Shown here: piece by piece, positions 28,765 through 40,828 of the stretch
Position numbering within the stretch: the first letter of the stretch is position 1
How the letters are laid out: each line of letters opens with the position of its first letter
Assembly (NCBI RefSeq): GCF_000219605.1
Contig: NC_015740.1
Location: 4,483,931-4,547,930 of the forward strand
Reading direction: 5' to 3'
Source of the DNA: Stutzerimonas stutzeri
GTDB lineage: Bacteria; Pseudomonadota; Gammaproteobacteria; Pseudomonadales; Pseudomonadaceae
Length of the DNA: 64,000 nt
Made by a program: the position numbers and the translations under genes
The notes under the pieces: generated by a model
Told to the model about the DNA's origin: nothing
Database searches by the model: none
Seen by the model: the letters and a program-made list of their open reading frames with translations, nothing else

Positions 28765-29167
28765 ATGCCCCCTCAGCGCCGTACCTACAGCAAATCTTTC
28801 AAGGCCCAGGTCATTCAGGAGTGTTCTGAACCCGGTGCCTCCATCGCAAACATCGCCTTGGGCTACAGCCTCAATGCCAACCTCGTCCACAAATGGATTC
28901 GGCTGCATACCCAGAAAACCACGGCTATCCAGCCAGCGTTCATCCCGTTGCCTTCTCAAATGCTCGGCGCGGGATCGCATGCTCAAGTGCGCTGCTGCGA
29001 TCATGAGTTTGATCCAGTCGGCCCGTAATAATGGGCACGATCCGTATGCCTATCTCAAGGATGTGCTGACACGGTTGCCGACGCAGCGGGCGAGTGAGAT
29101 TGCAGAGCTGCTGCCGCATAGGTGGCATCCGGCATAGTCGCGCAAGACGGTTTGCCCGCATGCTTAC
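28765..29167 (+). mobile_element. IS66-family remnant (tnpA head joined to tnpC tail)
   Basis: From 28765 the frame MPPQRRTYSKSFKAQVIQEC then SIANIALGYSLNANLVHKWI is the N-terminal half of IS66 TnpA. It is followed at about 29003-29137, in another frame, by SLIQSARNNGHDPYAYLKDV and LPTQRASEIAELLPHRWHP, the extreme C-terminus of IS66 TnpC. Everything between (rest of tnpA, tnpB, most of tnpC) is gone. After the stop, the sequence ends with GGTTTGCCCGCATGCTTAC, which read in reverse begins GTAAGC like IS66 terminal repeats. No matching left terminus was found. It is an immobile scar left by internal deletion. Confidence 0.72.
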
Positions 29168-29400
29168 GTTCAACAGCTCAAGCACCGTCCGCCCTTCGCG
29201 GGATCGTTGCCGCCAGAGCCACACGCCGAACTTTTCCACCTTGTCGTCGCCGGCCTGCGGTCAGTCAGGCAAGCCCAGGTGCTCGTTTTCCTGCTTGATC
29301 GCGTGGTCTCGGATCGCGTGCACCCGGGAAACGGCATCCACGAACTGCCACCATCTCTTAGCTTGGCGGGGTCAAGCCAGCCGGGATGCCCGGACGGTTA

Positions 29401-31235
<1,835 letters not shown>

Positions 31236-31243
<8 letters not shown>

Positions 31244-32738
31244 TCCAACTTCCTACCAATCGAATGAATTCAGTGGTCAGAGGTGCCATCTTGCTCTTTT
31301 CTAACCCACAACGCTTTTCCAGCTCCCAGCGCCTGGACGTTATGCCAGTCTGTACATCCTCCAGCATTGCTGCAGTCAGGCGACGGATCTGATATTCCCC
31401 GACAGACTCGGCATAGCGATCCAGGAAAGTGCGGCACAGGGGCAGTTGAGCGAGATGATGCTCGACTGATGCCCGATGGGGTAGCTGCTGCAGGAACCAG
31501 TTGCGACTCCTGCGCGGAAGGCTCCGGTCTTCTTCGCTGTCTCTGCCAATTCGGATCAGCAGGCGTACCAGCTTTCTGTCCCGCGCTTGCCAGTCAACAT
31601 GGCTGTTGTTGCCCTGTCGGCGCGGTCTGGCCTGATTCTCAGCCATCAGCCAGCTTCGGTCATGACGATAGAGCCAGGCGTAACATGCCTCTCCTCCGTT
31701 TTGCCTGGCTGCCTTGGCGCCACCGTGGTTATCCAGTGCTTGCAGCCAAACGGCTCGGTATTGCTGCTTTTGCTCAAATTCAGCGGGGAGCAGCTGCACT
31801 GACCGGTCGGAGGCAGGGTCGACCTGGCGAATCTTCGCCTCGCTGATCAGCTCGCCAGCATGCTGGCCAGGGCGCAGGCTGGTCCAGACGATCAGATGCT
31901 GCAGCGCACTGAATCCCTTGCGATGCTTCCTGAATATCGCCAACAGCCAGGGCGGAGGCTCTCCGGATGTCAGCAGACCGTTCGCAGCAAGCCAATCCCT
32001 GCGATGGGATGCCAGAATCTTCTCCCAGATGACTTCAGCCCTGATCTGACGGCCGCGTCTGGCGCCGCACTCTGTTGCCAGGTGCCGGTACAGGTTGGTC
32101 CAGCGTCCGTAGCCAGGCGATTGCACCTCTTCGAGCGCCAGCAGCTGCATAGCAGCCTTGGCGAGCCTGATAGCCTCCTCGCCCGCAGGACTCACGTGAA
32201 GATCAGGTGGAAGAAACAGTGGGGAGGCTGGATGAAACTCGTGCCGCTGCGCTCGACGGAACGGGATAGGTGAGTTCAGGAGCTGACAGCCATGCTCGGG
32301 ACAGGCATCTATCCCTTGAATCTGCCAGCTACGCCGCCAGTAGGGTTCACCGTAGCGCGCAGCCATATCTTCAAAGCAGATCGGGCAGTAACGCAGCCAA
32401 TCGGGCCACTTGACCAAGGCCGTCGAGGCCCCAGACAGACCAATCGTCGGCCGGTCGGGAGCAAGCATGGCCTGAAAAAGATCGGTACGGCGCTCCGGCG
32501 GAATGAAAGGGGCATAGAGCGGGAACAGCGTGTGATTCAGGATCATGCCTTCCGCATCCAAGCCCGTGTTGTTCGCCAACGCAGTCAGGTGTGTAGGCAG
32601 ATCGGTAATCGCGGCAACCTTGCTGTCACCGAAAAGCATGTGCAGCAAGGTCTTGTGGTTGCCTATCCCCAGATGTACCCGGCACCGGGCAATACCGCTG
32701 TAAAGCAGTTCGTCCGGGTAGAGCCTGGGGAAGTACAT
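31236..32738 (-). CDS. tnsD: Tn7-like target selector TnsD (TniQ family)
   Basis: This is a sequence-specific protein of 500 residues (Tn7 TnsD is 508) that binds the 3' end of glmS and recruits TnsC. The TniQ N-terminus reads MYFPRLYPDELLYSGIARCR. The zinc-finger ligands lie in LRYCPICFEDMAARYGEPYW and IDACPEHGCQLL, a CCCH arrangement. The C-terminal portion is basic, with several helix-turn-helix-like segments. The element sits exactly 25 bp past glmS, so this TnsD pathway evidently made the insertion. It starts one base after the tnsC stop. Confidence 0.93.
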
Positions 32739-32739
32739 T

Positions 32740-34350
32740 TCAGCTCGCTCTCAGCAGAGGCCGCAGATCGAGGATCAAGCCGGCCTGCTTGAATCTGTCA
32801 TAGGCCTCGCTTTCAGGCCCATCGGCATAACGTCGGCGCAGATCCTCCTCGGATAGGCACCCCCACTCCGTCCGCTTAACTCTGGAAATGCCGGGCCTCT
32901 TGGGAGCGTCCTGCGCGAGGTAGGCCGTGGCCTTGTGAATCAGGGCCGCCAGCGGGATGTCCGGATTCTCCGCCAACAATTCATCGGCCATGGGAATGGC
33001 GATGTCCCTCGGGATTTCCATACCTTCGAGCAGGGCGGCCAGCCGCTTTGCCTTGTCATCTGCCGGAGGGGCCGGCGGTTTAGGTTGGGGGACGCTATCC
33101 AGAGAGCGAGTCAGGGCCAGCAACCGTCCCTCGATCTCTGGCATCAGCAGGTCGTCATATTTGGCGATCAGCTCGGGCCTACCGCTCCGCAAGGCCGCTA
33201 GCATCGGATGGACCGGTTTGAACTCGTCCTCGAAAACCCTGCGCAGCAACAGCGGCTTGATGCACTCGACACCTGTCACTATCGCCCGGATCTGCGCCAG
33301 CGCGAACAGCTTGATGATGATGTCCATGACCCCTTGGGTGAGGTCGTACATCGTAGCCTCCAGTTCATCATCCAGCGGCGCCGCATTTCGCAGCCACTGA
33401 TACTTCCAGAGCCGCTTCAACAGACGCTTCCAATGCTCGTCCCGAGGCAACCTATCCCAGCGGATGCTGCCCAACCCGGAGACCCGCCGAGCAGCCCGGA
33501 ACGTGCGCTGGAAGAACTTGCTGGCCCGGTGGGTGCCGACCTGAATGATCGGAACACCGATGGTGTTCACCAGCGACACGAAGAAATTGTGCATTTTTTC
33601 GGCACCACCGGAGCGTGCCTCGTTGAGGTTCTGAACCTCGTCGATGATCAGCACTCCGAGCGCGTGCAGATTGGCTACCTGGCACATGGATGCCAGCAGA
33701 CGTTTGGTACCCAGCTTCTTGCGTCCGTGGCTACGGCTGTAGTAGGTACCCAGGATCTTGTCTACTTCGTTGAAGAAGCTCAGGCACAGCTCATCCAAGT
33801 CACCGTCAATTGGGCAGTCGACCTTCAGATAGACCAGTTGAGTGATGTTGTAATCAGGGTGATGGAGGGCTTGGGGGTACATGCCCAGAATCCGCTCCAG
33901 CGTGCGCGTCTTGCCGCAACCGGAGCAGCCGAACAGCGACAGGCTGTTGGCCGTAGAGGAGACACTCTGGTACACCGCCGCATCCAGATCCTCCTCCTCG
34001 ACACGGCGATAGCCATTCTGCAGGTGCGCATACCAGGCACCACTGGCCGGATTCCGACCGATGTACCCTTGACGGATCATCAGGCTGATCTTGCTCTCCA
34101 GCTCCAAGTGATGGCTCAGCGGCTGGAAGAAGCCGTGCAACAGGCGGGCAATTGCATGTGCCCTGAGCCGACCATCCAGAAGCGCCTCCTGCGGCTCGAA
34201 ACCGGGAAGCTGCTGCAATAGACCGACCACCTCCTGCAGATCAGGAATCGGAGGCAATGCGCTGATGAGCGGATTGTCCTGATACTCAGGAAGCTGCTGC
34301 TCCTGGTAACGCGCCAGGGGAATGACTCCGCGCTGGAATTCTTCAGTCAT
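32740..34350 (-). CDS. tnsC: Tn7-like AAA+ regulator TnsC
   Basis: This ATPase of 536 residues (Tn7 TnsC is 555) bridges target DNA with TnsD or TnsE to the TnsAB transposase and gives target immunity. The Walker A motif is LFGCSGCGKTRTLERIL near residue 140. Walker B is LGVLIIDEVQNLNE near 230, and a sensor-like VPIIQVGTHRASKFFQ follows. The C-terminal region (KRPGISRVKRTEWGCLSEED) would contact TnsA/TnsB. It overlaps the tnsB end by 8 bp. Confidence 0.94.
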   Translation of the reverse strand: MTEEFQRGVIPLARYQEQQLPEYQDNPLISALPPIPDLQEVVGLLQQLPGFEPQEALLDGRLRAHAIARLLHGFFQPLSHHLELESKISLMIRQGYIGRNPASGAWYAHLQNGYRRVEEEDLDAAVYQSVSSTANSLSLFGCSGCGKTRTLERILGMYPQALHHPDYNITQLVYLKVDCPIDGDLDELCLSFFNEVDKILGTYYSRSHGRKKLGTKRLLASMCQVANLHALGVLIIDEVQNLNEARSGGAEKMHNFFVSLVNTIGVPIIQVGTHRASKFFQRTFRAARRVSGLGSIRWDRLPRDEHWKRLLKRLWKYQWLRNAAPLDDELEATMYDLTQGVMDIIIKLFALAQIRAIVTGVECIKPLLLRRVFEDEFKPVHPMLAALRSGRPELIAKYDDLLMPEIEGRLLALTRSLDSVPQPKPPAPPADDKAKRLAALLEGMEIPRDIAIPMADELLAENPDIPLAALIHKATAYLAQDAPKRPGISRVKRTEWGCLSEEDLRRRYADGPESEAYDRFKQAGLILDLRPLLRAS

Positions 34351-36430
34351 CCTCTTCCTCCTTGAATATCAGGTCACTGAGATCTGGGAAGGCATAATCT
34401 TCCTGCTTCTCGCCCCGCAGTGGGATCACCTCGGCTGGCTTTTTCTGCTGTGATTTCTCCAGTTTGAATGCTGTTTTCTGGCGTTCCTGGCGCTTTTCCT
34501 GCTGCTTGTTCTCGCGGATCTGGGTTCCCAGATCCTTCGTGGTCATACCCGTTTTGACCGGACTGGCATCCTCTGCCTGGGCAACGATGGACTCGATCTG
34601 CTTCAGAAGACTGCCTCTCTCTACCAAAGCTTCAGCCGCCGCGTTGGTATCGCTACGCCGTTCCTCTCTGGACAGCAGCCAGACATCCCAGAAGGTCATC
34701 CCCCTGAAGCGTCGACTACGGTCGGCCAGATCGCAAACCCAGTAGTCCTTGAGACTATTGGACGGCCGCAGGTAGATATGGTCGGCGCTACGCGGATCGT
34801 ATGCGACCGTTACCCCTGTCGGCCGGCGCCCCTGGCCTCGGTGAAACCAACCTTCCCTGATTGCTTCCTGGCAGGTGTAGAAGCAGCCGAACAGCCTGAT
34901 TCCCAGCTCCGAAACCGTGGCCGACTCATGGGGCAAAAGATTGATCCGCACCAGCTCCTCGGGCGCAGTACGTAACCGGCCGGTCAGGTTGGCCAAGCCC
35001 CAGTTCCACAGCATGACCGGGATGGCTGGCAGATCGCCCGGCATACCAGAGGTCCTGTCGTATTTGCTCAAGGTGTGGAAGTTGTTGTGGTAGAGGATGC
35101 CGGCGATGATGATCTTCGTGAATTCAGGCAAGGTCAGACTGGCATCAAGCCTGTAGTCGTGGCCACCCCGCTTCCGGCTGGTATTGTCCTCGACCACACC
35201 GCAGGCATAGGGCTTGAAACGCTCCTGCACCGTCCGGAAATAACGCTCGACGATACCCTTGGCATCTCCTCGCCTGGCCGGGGCATTCTCGATGCGAACG
35301 CCGAAGGCTTGGGAAAATGCTTCCACCTTGGTGCCATTCAGTTCGCCCTTATCGGCCAGCACCACATCCGGCAAGCCTTTGACCGGCCAGTCGCTGGCAT
35401 CGATCTCCACGCCATACTGGAGGCAATACTCAACCTTGTCGGCGACCGTGTTGGCCAATGCCACCATGGCACTGACCCAGGAAGGCCCCTCGAATCCGAC
35501 GTACATACCAACGACCATGCGGCTGAACACGTCGATCACCATGTAAACGACAGGCCTGCCGACGATAAGGCTGCGATCATGTTCTGAAACCAGATAGATA
35601 TCGGCGATGGTGGCATCTATCTGGTAGCGGTATCCGGGCCCCAGTGCCTCGGTCGTCGATGTACTGCTGAGCGGTCGGAAGTCCTTGGCAAAATCCACTG
35701 CGGACACCCTGCGTGGCAAGGTGTCGGTGAAGTGATATTCGCGCCCATAGAAGTAACGGAACTGCCCCAATGTAGGCAGTTCGGAGGTCGGCAGCTCCGG
35801 CAGAACAGCACGGAGCAGGTTCAGCCCGGAGGCGTAGGCATCAGGAATGGACGGATGTTTTTCCTTGAGCAAGCGTTCCTCGATGACCCGGCGAAAAATG
35901 CGCTCGATGTCCGGCGTGACATTGCTCCCTTTCCCCTCCATCACCACTCTGGGCCTGCCCAGCTTGGCCTGGTTCGGCTTTCTGCGCTTGCCACGGGCGC
36001 CCGAGTTGACATAGTCCGGCAAGAGGGCATTCCTGCACATGCCTCGCTGCCAGTAGCGCCTCAGTAACCTGTACACCGTCTGATTGGTGACACCATGGCG
36101 CTCCATGATGCCTCTGACAATGAGCCCTCTGGGGCGCCGCACGAAAAGCTGGGGATCGTGCATAAAATCCGCCAGCATTGCCCAAGCTTCATCACGCTTC
36201 TGCTGATCAAGGGAACCCTCCTCAACCTCCCGTAGGACTGTCTCCTCGAAGGGATCGGCAATGCTCTCCAGCTCCCGCTCCATGAGCAGACGCTCCAGCT
36301 CTGCAATCGATATCGGTTCGGGCAACGCCGTGTCCGAATCGATATCGATCCAGATTGCCTGCTCGGTACCTGACCAGAGCAGGCGCTTTCGCAGTTCCCC
36401 CATCCGGAACACCTGATTAACGGGCAACAC
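34343..36430 (-). CDS. tnsB: Tn7-like DDE transposase TnsB
   Basis: This transposase of 695 residues (Tn7 TnsB is 702) binds the end repeats and joins the 3' ends to target DNA. The catalytic DDE residues fall in RYQIDATIADIYLV, DVVLADKGELNG and RRGDAKGIVERYF, with spacing close to Tn7. N-terminal helix-turn-helix segments (RHGVTNQTVYRLLRRYWQRG) bind the ends. The C-terminal tail (SDLIFKEEEDD) is the acidic region that contacts TnsC in Tn7. The first codons (GTG or TTG) overlap the original tnsA stop at 36417; an ATG nine codons in is an alternative start. Confidence 0.93.
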   Translation of the reverse strand: MLPVNQVFRMGELRKRLLWSGTEQAIWIDIDSDTALPEPISIAELERLLMERELESIADPFEETVLREVEEGSLDQQKRDEAWAMLADFMHDPQLFVRRPRGLIVRGIMERHGVTNQTVYRLLRRYWQRGMCRNALLPDYVNSGARGKRRKPNQAKLGRPRVVMEGKGSNVTPDIERIFRRVIEERLLKEKHPSIPDAYASGLNLLRAVLPELPTSELPTLGQFRYFYGREYHFTDTLPRRVSAVDFAKDFRPLSSTSTTEALGPGYRYQIDATIADIYLVSEHDRSLIVGRPVVYMVIDVFSRMVVGMYVGFEGPSWVSAMVALANTVADKVEYCLQYGVEIDASDWPVKGLPDVVLADKGELNGTKVEAFSQAFGVRIENAPARRGDAKGIVERYFRTVQERFKPYACGVVEDNTSRKRGGHDYRLDASLTLPEFTKIIIAGILYHNNFHTLSKYDRTSGMPGDLPAIPVMLWNWGLANLTGRLRTAPEELVRINLLPHESATVSELGIRLFGCFYTCQEAIREGWFHRGQGRRPTGVTVAYDPRSADHIYLRPSNSLKDYWVCDLADRSRRFRGMTFWDVWLLSREERRSDTNAAAEALVERGSLLKQIESIVAQAEDASPVKTGMTTKDLGTQIRENKQQEKRQERQKTAFKLEKSQQKKPAEVIPLRGEKQEDYAFPDLSDLIFKEEEDD

Positions 36431-37243
36431 TGCTCAGCTCCTGATGCATTTTATGAGAGTTGGCAACCACGTCTTTCGGCTTCAGCTCCCGGTAAGGAGT
36501 GTCAAGATCGAAAAGGAAACAGTGCCGGGCCAGCAACTGGCGTAGCCAATAGAGCGCCTGACCGGCCTCCAGTTGGCAGGAGGTATCCAGTCCTTGGGCA
36601 ATAGCGGTCAGCTTCCGGTCTGGGTGACGCTGAAATTCGAGCAGAAACAGCTGCTGGTAATGGGCGATATCGTCCTGAGCGATGTCGTCTTCAGCATGGG
36701 CAGGATAGAGCCATTGGATATGGCAAATGCCACCTTGGATACCTCGCGCTCCGTGACGATGACCCAGGGAATACCTTTTTCCTGCCAGTAGCGCCTTTCA
36801 AGCTCAAGCCTCTCGATAACTTCAGGCTTCTGCAGGTCGGTACTGTACTTGGCCTGAATCGCGATACTCGGGCGCTGAGGATCTTCGAAATCCACCAGAA
36901 AGTCGCTGGTCAGTACCTGCGGGGTACCCTTGTAACGACCGTGGGGCAGGCCAAGCTCCTCGGCGATGCGCACCGTATCTTCGACCCGCATCGGAAACTG
37001 TTCACGGATATCGGTGACATGGGGAGACCGATCCAAGGTCAGGAAGATGGCCAGTTCAAGATCGGATAGAAGATGGTGTAAACGCCGGGTCTTGCTGCCA
37101 GGCAGGCGGTGGGAGCGACCCAGCGAGGACACGTCCCTGGTGTAGATGAACGGCTTGTAGTCTGATCCCTGGCCTTGGCCACGCCCGTCCTTGAGCCTTC
37201 TATCGATCTGGGCCTGGGTCAGCCCCTTGAATGTTCCAGACAT
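36417..37243 (-). pseudogene. tnsA: Tn7-like endonuclease TnsA, frameshifted at the domain boundary
   Basis: The N-terminal nuclease domain is complete. Glu63 (in SDLELAIFL), Asp114 (in LTSDFLVDF), Lys132 (in IQAKYS) and Glu149 (in LELERRYW) fall at the same numbers as the Tn7 TnsA catalytic residues. After residue 173 one base is missing near 36724 (GCCATATCC where GCCAATATCC restores the frame). The present product adds 38 unrelated residues and stops at 36608. In the other frame the C-terminal domain continues cleanly (IQWLYPAHAEDDIAQDDIAH ... MHQELSSVAR) to 36417, giving 275 residues against 273 in Tn7. That lost domain is the one that contacts TnsC. Confidence 0.9.
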
Positions 37244-37297
37244 GAGAAAGCCTGCCCCCGCTGTGTCGATGACATCAACATAGCGGATGCAGGCTCA

Positions 37298-37363
37298 GGA
37301 TGAAACTTTATTTATAAGGATGAAACTTTATTTGTACGGATGAACCTTTATTTGCATCCCACA
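37298..37363. other. Tn7-like right end: three tandem TnsB-binding repeats
   Basis: Three 20-bp direct repeats abut one another: GGATGAAACTTTATTTATAA (37298-37317), GGATGAAACTTTATTTGTAC (37318-37337) and GGATGAACCTTTATTTGCAT followed by CCCACA (37338-37363). Dense packing at the end next to glmS and sparse packing at the other end is the Tn7 polarity. The tnsA promoter must lie in or just left of this array, allowing autoregulation by TnsB. Confidence 0.92.
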
Positions 37364-37368
37364 ACACC
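37364..37368. repeat. right copy of the putative 5-bp target-site duplication (ACACC)
   Basis: It lies directly outside CCCACA and is repeated at 14851-14855. It starts 25 bases from the glmS stop codon, matching the Tn7 insertion point. Confidence 0.75.
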
Positions 37369-37425
37369 TATCGCAGCCTGCTGGTGCCTTACTCCACGGT
37401 AACCGACTTGGCCAGGTTGCGCGGC
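37369..37425. other. attTn7 target region including the TnsD-recognised end of glmS
   Basis: TnsD of Tn7 recognises the last 30 or so bases of the glmS coding region, and insertion occurs about 25 bp beyond the stop. Here the terminal glmS codons ([11 protein letters not shown]) and the 20 bp spacer are intact, so the site could be re-recognised subject to TnsC-mediated immunity. Confidence 0.8.
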
Positions 37426-39239
37426 TGGTCGACGTCGGTGCCGCGCAGCACGGCGACGTAGTACGACAGCAACTGCAGCGGCAGGGTGTAGAGAATCGGC
37501 GCCAGCGCATCGTGGATATGCGGCATGTTCACAAGGAAGATGCCCTCGCCGTTTTCGAAACCCGCCTCGCGATCAGCGAAGACGATCAGCTCGCCGCCAC
37601 GGGCGCGCACTTCCTGCAGGTTGGACTTGAGCTTTTCCAGCAGTTCGTTGTTCGGCGCCACGGTCACCACCGGCATGTCGGCGTCGACCAATGCCAGCGG
37701 GCCGTGCTTGAGCTCACCGGCCGGATAGGCCTCGGCGTGGATGTAGGAGATCTCCTTGAGCTTGAGCGCGCCTTCCATCGCCACCGGATACTGCGCGCCG
37801 CGGCCGAGGAACAGCGTGTGGTGCTTCTCGGCGAAATGCTCGGCGATCTTCTCCACCGTGGCATCCATGGCCAGCGCCTCGCCCAGGCGCGTCGGCAGGC
37901 GCCGCAGCTCGTCGACCAGCTCCGCTTCGCGCGCCACGCTCAGTGTGCCGCGTACATGCCCCAGTGCCAGGGTCAGCAGCATCAGCCCGACCAGCTGAGT
38001 GGTGAAAGCCTTGGTCGAGGCGACGCCGATCTCCGGCCCGGCCTGGGTCAGCAGGGTCAGGTCCGACTCGCGCACCAGCGAGCTGATGCCAACGTTGCAG
38101 ATGGCCAGGCTGGCCAGATAGCCGCCGTCTCCACTGGCCAGCTGCTTGGCATTGCGCAGGGCCGCCAGGGTGTCGGCCGTCTCGCCGGACTGGGAAATGG
38201 TGACGAACAGCGTGTCCGGCTGCACCACCACCTTGCGGTAGCGGAACTCGCTGGCGACCTCCACCTGGCAAGGGATACCGGCCAGCTCTTCCAGCCAGTA
38301 ACGCGCCACCATACCGGCGTGATAGCTGGTGCCGCAGGCGACGATCTGCACGTTGCGCACCCTGGCGAACAGCTCGCCGGCCTGCGGACCAAAGGCCTCC
38401 ACCAGCACCTGGCGATCGCCCAGCCGGCCTTCCAGGGTGCGCTGCACGACCTTGGGTTGCTCGTGGATTTCCTTGAGCATGAAGTGGCGATACTCGCCCT
38501 TGTCAGCCGCCTCGGCGCCTTCGTGATACTGCACGGCCTCGCGCTGCACCGGCTGGCCATTGACGTCCCAGACCTGCACGGCGTCGCGGCGAATCTCGGC
38601 GATATCGCCTTCTTCCAGATACATGAAACGGTCGGTCACCTGCCGCAACGCGAGCTGGTCGGATGCGAGGAAGTTCTCGCCGAGGCCCAGGCCGATCACC
38701 AGCGGGCTGCCGCTGCGCGCAGCGAGCAGGCGATCCGGTTGTTTGGCGCTGATCACTGCCAGGCCATAGGCGCCGTGCAGTTCCTTGACCGCTTCCTTCA
38801 GCGCGGCGGTCAGGTCGCCCAGCGCATCGAGCTTGTGGTGCAACAGGTGGACGATGACCTCGGTGTCGGTATCGGAGAGGAACACGTACCCCAGCGCCTT
38901 CAGCCGGGCGCGCAGTGCCTCGTGGTTCTCGATGATGCCGTTGTGCACCACCGCCAGGTCGTCACCGGAGAAATGCGGATGGGCGTTGCGCTCGCAGGGC
39001 GCGCCGTGGGTCGCCCAGCGGGTGTGGGCGATACCCAGGCGACCGACCAGCTGGGTCTGCTGCTGAGCCGTTTCCAGTTCGGCCACCTTGCCGTTGCGAC
39101 GCAGCCGTTCGAGCCTTCCGCTGTCGCTCAGCACGGCGACACCGGCGCTGTCATAGCCACGGTATTCCAGGCGCTTGAGGCCTTCGAGAAGAATTGCGGT
39201 GATGTTGCGTTCGGCGACAGCGCCAACGATGCCACACAT
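37389..39239 (-). CDS. glmS: glutamine--fructose-6-phosphate aminotransferase
   Basis: GlmS makes glucosamine-6-phosphate from fructose-6-phosphate and glutamine, the first step toward UDP-GlcNAc. The nucleophile Cys2 is in [12 protein letters not shown]. The glutaminase domain covers about 1-240 ([20 protein letters not shown]), and two SIS sugar-isomerase domains follow ([37 protein letters not shown]). The C-terminal [11 protein letters not shown] is the invariant end. At 616 residues it is of normal length. It starts 2 bp after a DeoR-type regulator gene. The transposon beyond its stop leaves the coding sequence untouched. Confidence 0.97.
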   Translation of the reverse strand: MCGIVGAVAERNITAILLEGLKRLEYRGYDSAGVAVLSDSGRLERLRRNGKVAELETAQQQTQLVGRLGIAHTRWATHGAPCERNAHPHFSGDDLAVVHNGIIENHEALRARLKALGYVFLSDTDTEVIVHLLHHKLDALGDLTAALKEAVKELHGAYGLAVISAKQPDRLLAARSGSPLVIGLGLGENFLASDQLALRQVTDRFMYLEEGDIAEIRRDAVQVWDVNGQPVQREAVQYHEGAEAADKGEYRHFMLKEIHEQPKVVQRTLEGRLGDRQVLVEAFGPQAGELFARVRNVQIVACGTSYHAGMVARYWLEELAGIPCQVEVASEFRYRKVVVQPDTLFVTISQSGETADTLAALRNAKQLASGDGGYLASLAICNVGISSLVRESDLTLLTQAGPEIGVASTKAFTTQLVGLMLLTLALGHVRGTLSVAREAELVDELRRLPTRLGEALAMDATVEKIAEHFAEKHHTLFLGRGAQYPVAMEGALKLKEISYIHAEAYPAGELKHGPLALVDADMPVVTVAPNNELLEKLKSNLQEVRARGGELIVFADREAGFENGEGIFLVNMPHIHDALAPILYTLPLQLLSYYVAVLRGTDVDQPRNLAKSVTVE

Positions 39240-39241
39240 AC

Positions 39242-40024
39242 TCAGGTCTCCGGATGGGGTTCGACGGCCACGCAGATCAGTTTGACGCCGCGGGCCAGGA
39301 TGCTGGTGCGCGCCTCGTCGCTGAGGCGCTCATCGGTAATCAGGGTGTGTACGCTGCTCCAGGGCAGCTCGAGATTGGGGATGCGCCGGCCGATCTTGTC
39401 GGCCTCGGCGAGCACGATGACCTCCCGCGCGACATCGGCCATGACCCGGGATAACCCTAGCAGCTCGTTGAAGGTGGTGGTGCCACGCTCCAGATCGATG
39501 CCGTCGGCCCCGATGAACAGCTGATCGAAGTCGTAGGAACGCAGTACCTGTTCGGCCACCTGGCCCTGGAAGGACTCCGAGTGCGGGTCCCAGGTGCCAC
39601 CGGTCATCAGCAGTACCGGCTCGTGCTCCAGTTCGCGCAGGGCATTGACCACGTTCAGCGAGTTGGTCATTACCACCAGCCCGTGCTTGTGGCCGAGTTG
39701 GGGAATCATCGCCGCGGTAGTGGTGCCGCTGTCGATGATGATCCGCGCGTGCTCGCGGATGCAGCCGACCGCGGCACGGGCGATGGCCTGCTTGTAGGGC
39801 GAGACGGGCTGCACGCTGTCGCCGATCAGCTCCTGGGGCAGTGGCACCGCACCACCGTAGCGACGCAGCAGCAGGCCGTTCTTTTCCAGAGCGGCGAGGT
39901 CCTTGCGGATCGTGACTTCGGAAGTTTCGAAGCGCCGGGACAGCTCGTCGACGCTGACCTCGCCGCGCTCGGTGAGCAGGGCGAGGATGGCATGACGGCG
40001 TTGCGGTGTGTTGCGCTTCGACAT
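39242..40024 (-). CDS. DeoR/GlpR-family transcriptional regulator
   Basis: This is a repressor of 260 residues. The N-terminal HTH has [20 protein letters not shown] then [18 protein letters not shown]. The effector-binding sugar-isomerase-like domain has [17 protein letters not shown] and [13 protein letters not shown], which bind phosphosugars. It is cotranscribed with glmS, separated by 2 bp, so amino-sugar phosphate sensing and control of glmS are likely. Its own promoter region contains an inverted repeat suited to DeoR-type binding. The start is [10 protein letters not shown]. Confidence 0.9.
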   Translation of the reverse strand: MSKRNTPQRRHAILALLTERGEVSVDELSRRFETSEVTIRKDLAALEKNGLLLRRYGGAVPLPQELIGDSVQPVSPYKQAIARAAVGCIREHARIIIDSGTTTAAMIPQLGHKHGLVVMTNSLNVVNALRELEHEPVLLMTGGTWDPHSESFQGQVAEQVLRSYDFDQLFIGADGIDLERGTTTFNELLGLSRVMADVAREVIVLAEADKIGRRIPNLELPWSSVHTLITDERLSDEARTSILARGVKLICVAVEPHPET

Positions 40025-40030
40025 TGCTAT

Positions 40031-40065
40031 GTTTCGATTCGAAATTTAATGGTGCGAATCAAAAC
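40031..40065. promoter_or_regulatory. candidate DeoR-type operator upstream of the glmS regulator
   Basis: GTTTCGATTCG (40031-40041) and CGAATCAAAAC (40055-40065) are inverted repeats matching at 10 of 11 positions, and TTTCGATTCGAAA (40032-40044) is itself a perfect palindrome. It lies 6 bp upstream of the regulator start. TTTCG/CGAAA half-sites are typical of DeoR/GlpR regulators, so it is probably an autoregulatory site for the deoR-like gene and glmS. Confidence 0.6.
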
Positions 40066-40122
40066 ATATGCATTCGCTGCCTGCAAGCGTGGCATCGGCC
40101 GAAGCGAAAGGCGTGCGTCCGC

Positions 40123-40734
40123 TCAGTTGAGCGTGAGCTTGACGCCGAAGCCGACCAGGAACAGCCCGGCGAGCTTCTCCAGCCCGCGCGCGATTCGCGG
40201 ATTGGCCCGCATGCGCTCGGCGAGACGATGGGTCAGCAGAACCACCAGCAAGCCGTAGAGAAAGGTCAACAGCATGATGGTGACCGCCATGAAGGCGAAG
40301 GTGACCAACCCCTGATGGCGCTGGGGATCGATGAACAGCGGGAAGAATGCCATGTAGAAGACGATGGCCTTGGGATTGAACAGGGTGATCACCAGCGTCT
40401 GCCAGAGGTACTGGCGCGGCTGGATGGTCAGCGTCGGTGCGGCGCCCGGCTTGGCCAGCAGCATGCGCGCACCGAGCCAGATCAGGTAGGCGGCCCCCAG
40501 CCACTGCACCAGATGGAAAGCCGTCGGGTAGGCCTTGAGCAACGCGGCAACGCCGGCGACCGCAAGCCACATTAACACCTGGTCGCCGAAGATGATGCCG
40601 AAGGTGGAGGCCAGCCCACCGCGGATTCCACCCTTGCCGGTCGAGAGGATCAGCGCGAGATTGCCCGGCCCGGGAATGGCGAGAAGGATGATGAAGGCCA
40701 CCACGAAGGCGCCGTAGTCGGTCACACCGAACAT
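40123..40734 (-). CDS. LysE/RhtB-family amino-acid exporter
   Basis: This is an inner-membrane exporter of about 203 residues with five to six hydrophobic segments. The N-terminal signature FIILLAIPGPGNLALIL is diagnostic of LysE/RhtB. GIIFGDQVLMWLAVAGVAAL and WLGAAYLIWLGARMLLA follow, as does the conserved LFNPKAIVFYMAFFPLF. The ATG at 40734 is chosen because the family starts with this helix; the longer frame is Arg-rich shadow. It sits alone between glmU and the DeoR gene. The exported amino acid cannot be inferred. Confidence 0.88.
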   Translation of the reverse strand: MFGVTDYGAFVVAFIILLAIPGPGNLALILSTGKGGIRGGLASTFGIIFGDQVLMWLAVAGVAALLKAYPTAFHLVQWLGAAYLIWLGARMLLAKPGAAPTLTIQPRQYLWQTLVITLFNPKAIVFYMAFFPLFIDPQRHQGLVTFAFMAVTIMLLTFLYGLLVVLLTHRLAERMRANPRIARGLEKLAGLFLVGFGVKLTLN

Positions 40735-40828
40735 TCCATTCCCCTTCTGCCGAACCACTGCGGGGCGCCGCAAGCCCCTTGCTTGGCGGCGGCGAGTCCG
40801 ACAGCCAGCTCGTCGGGCCGGCCCTGTT

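Noticed and set aside
37512..39524. 670-codon plus-strand frame opposite glmS
   Set aside because: Antisense shadow; glmS is unmistakable.
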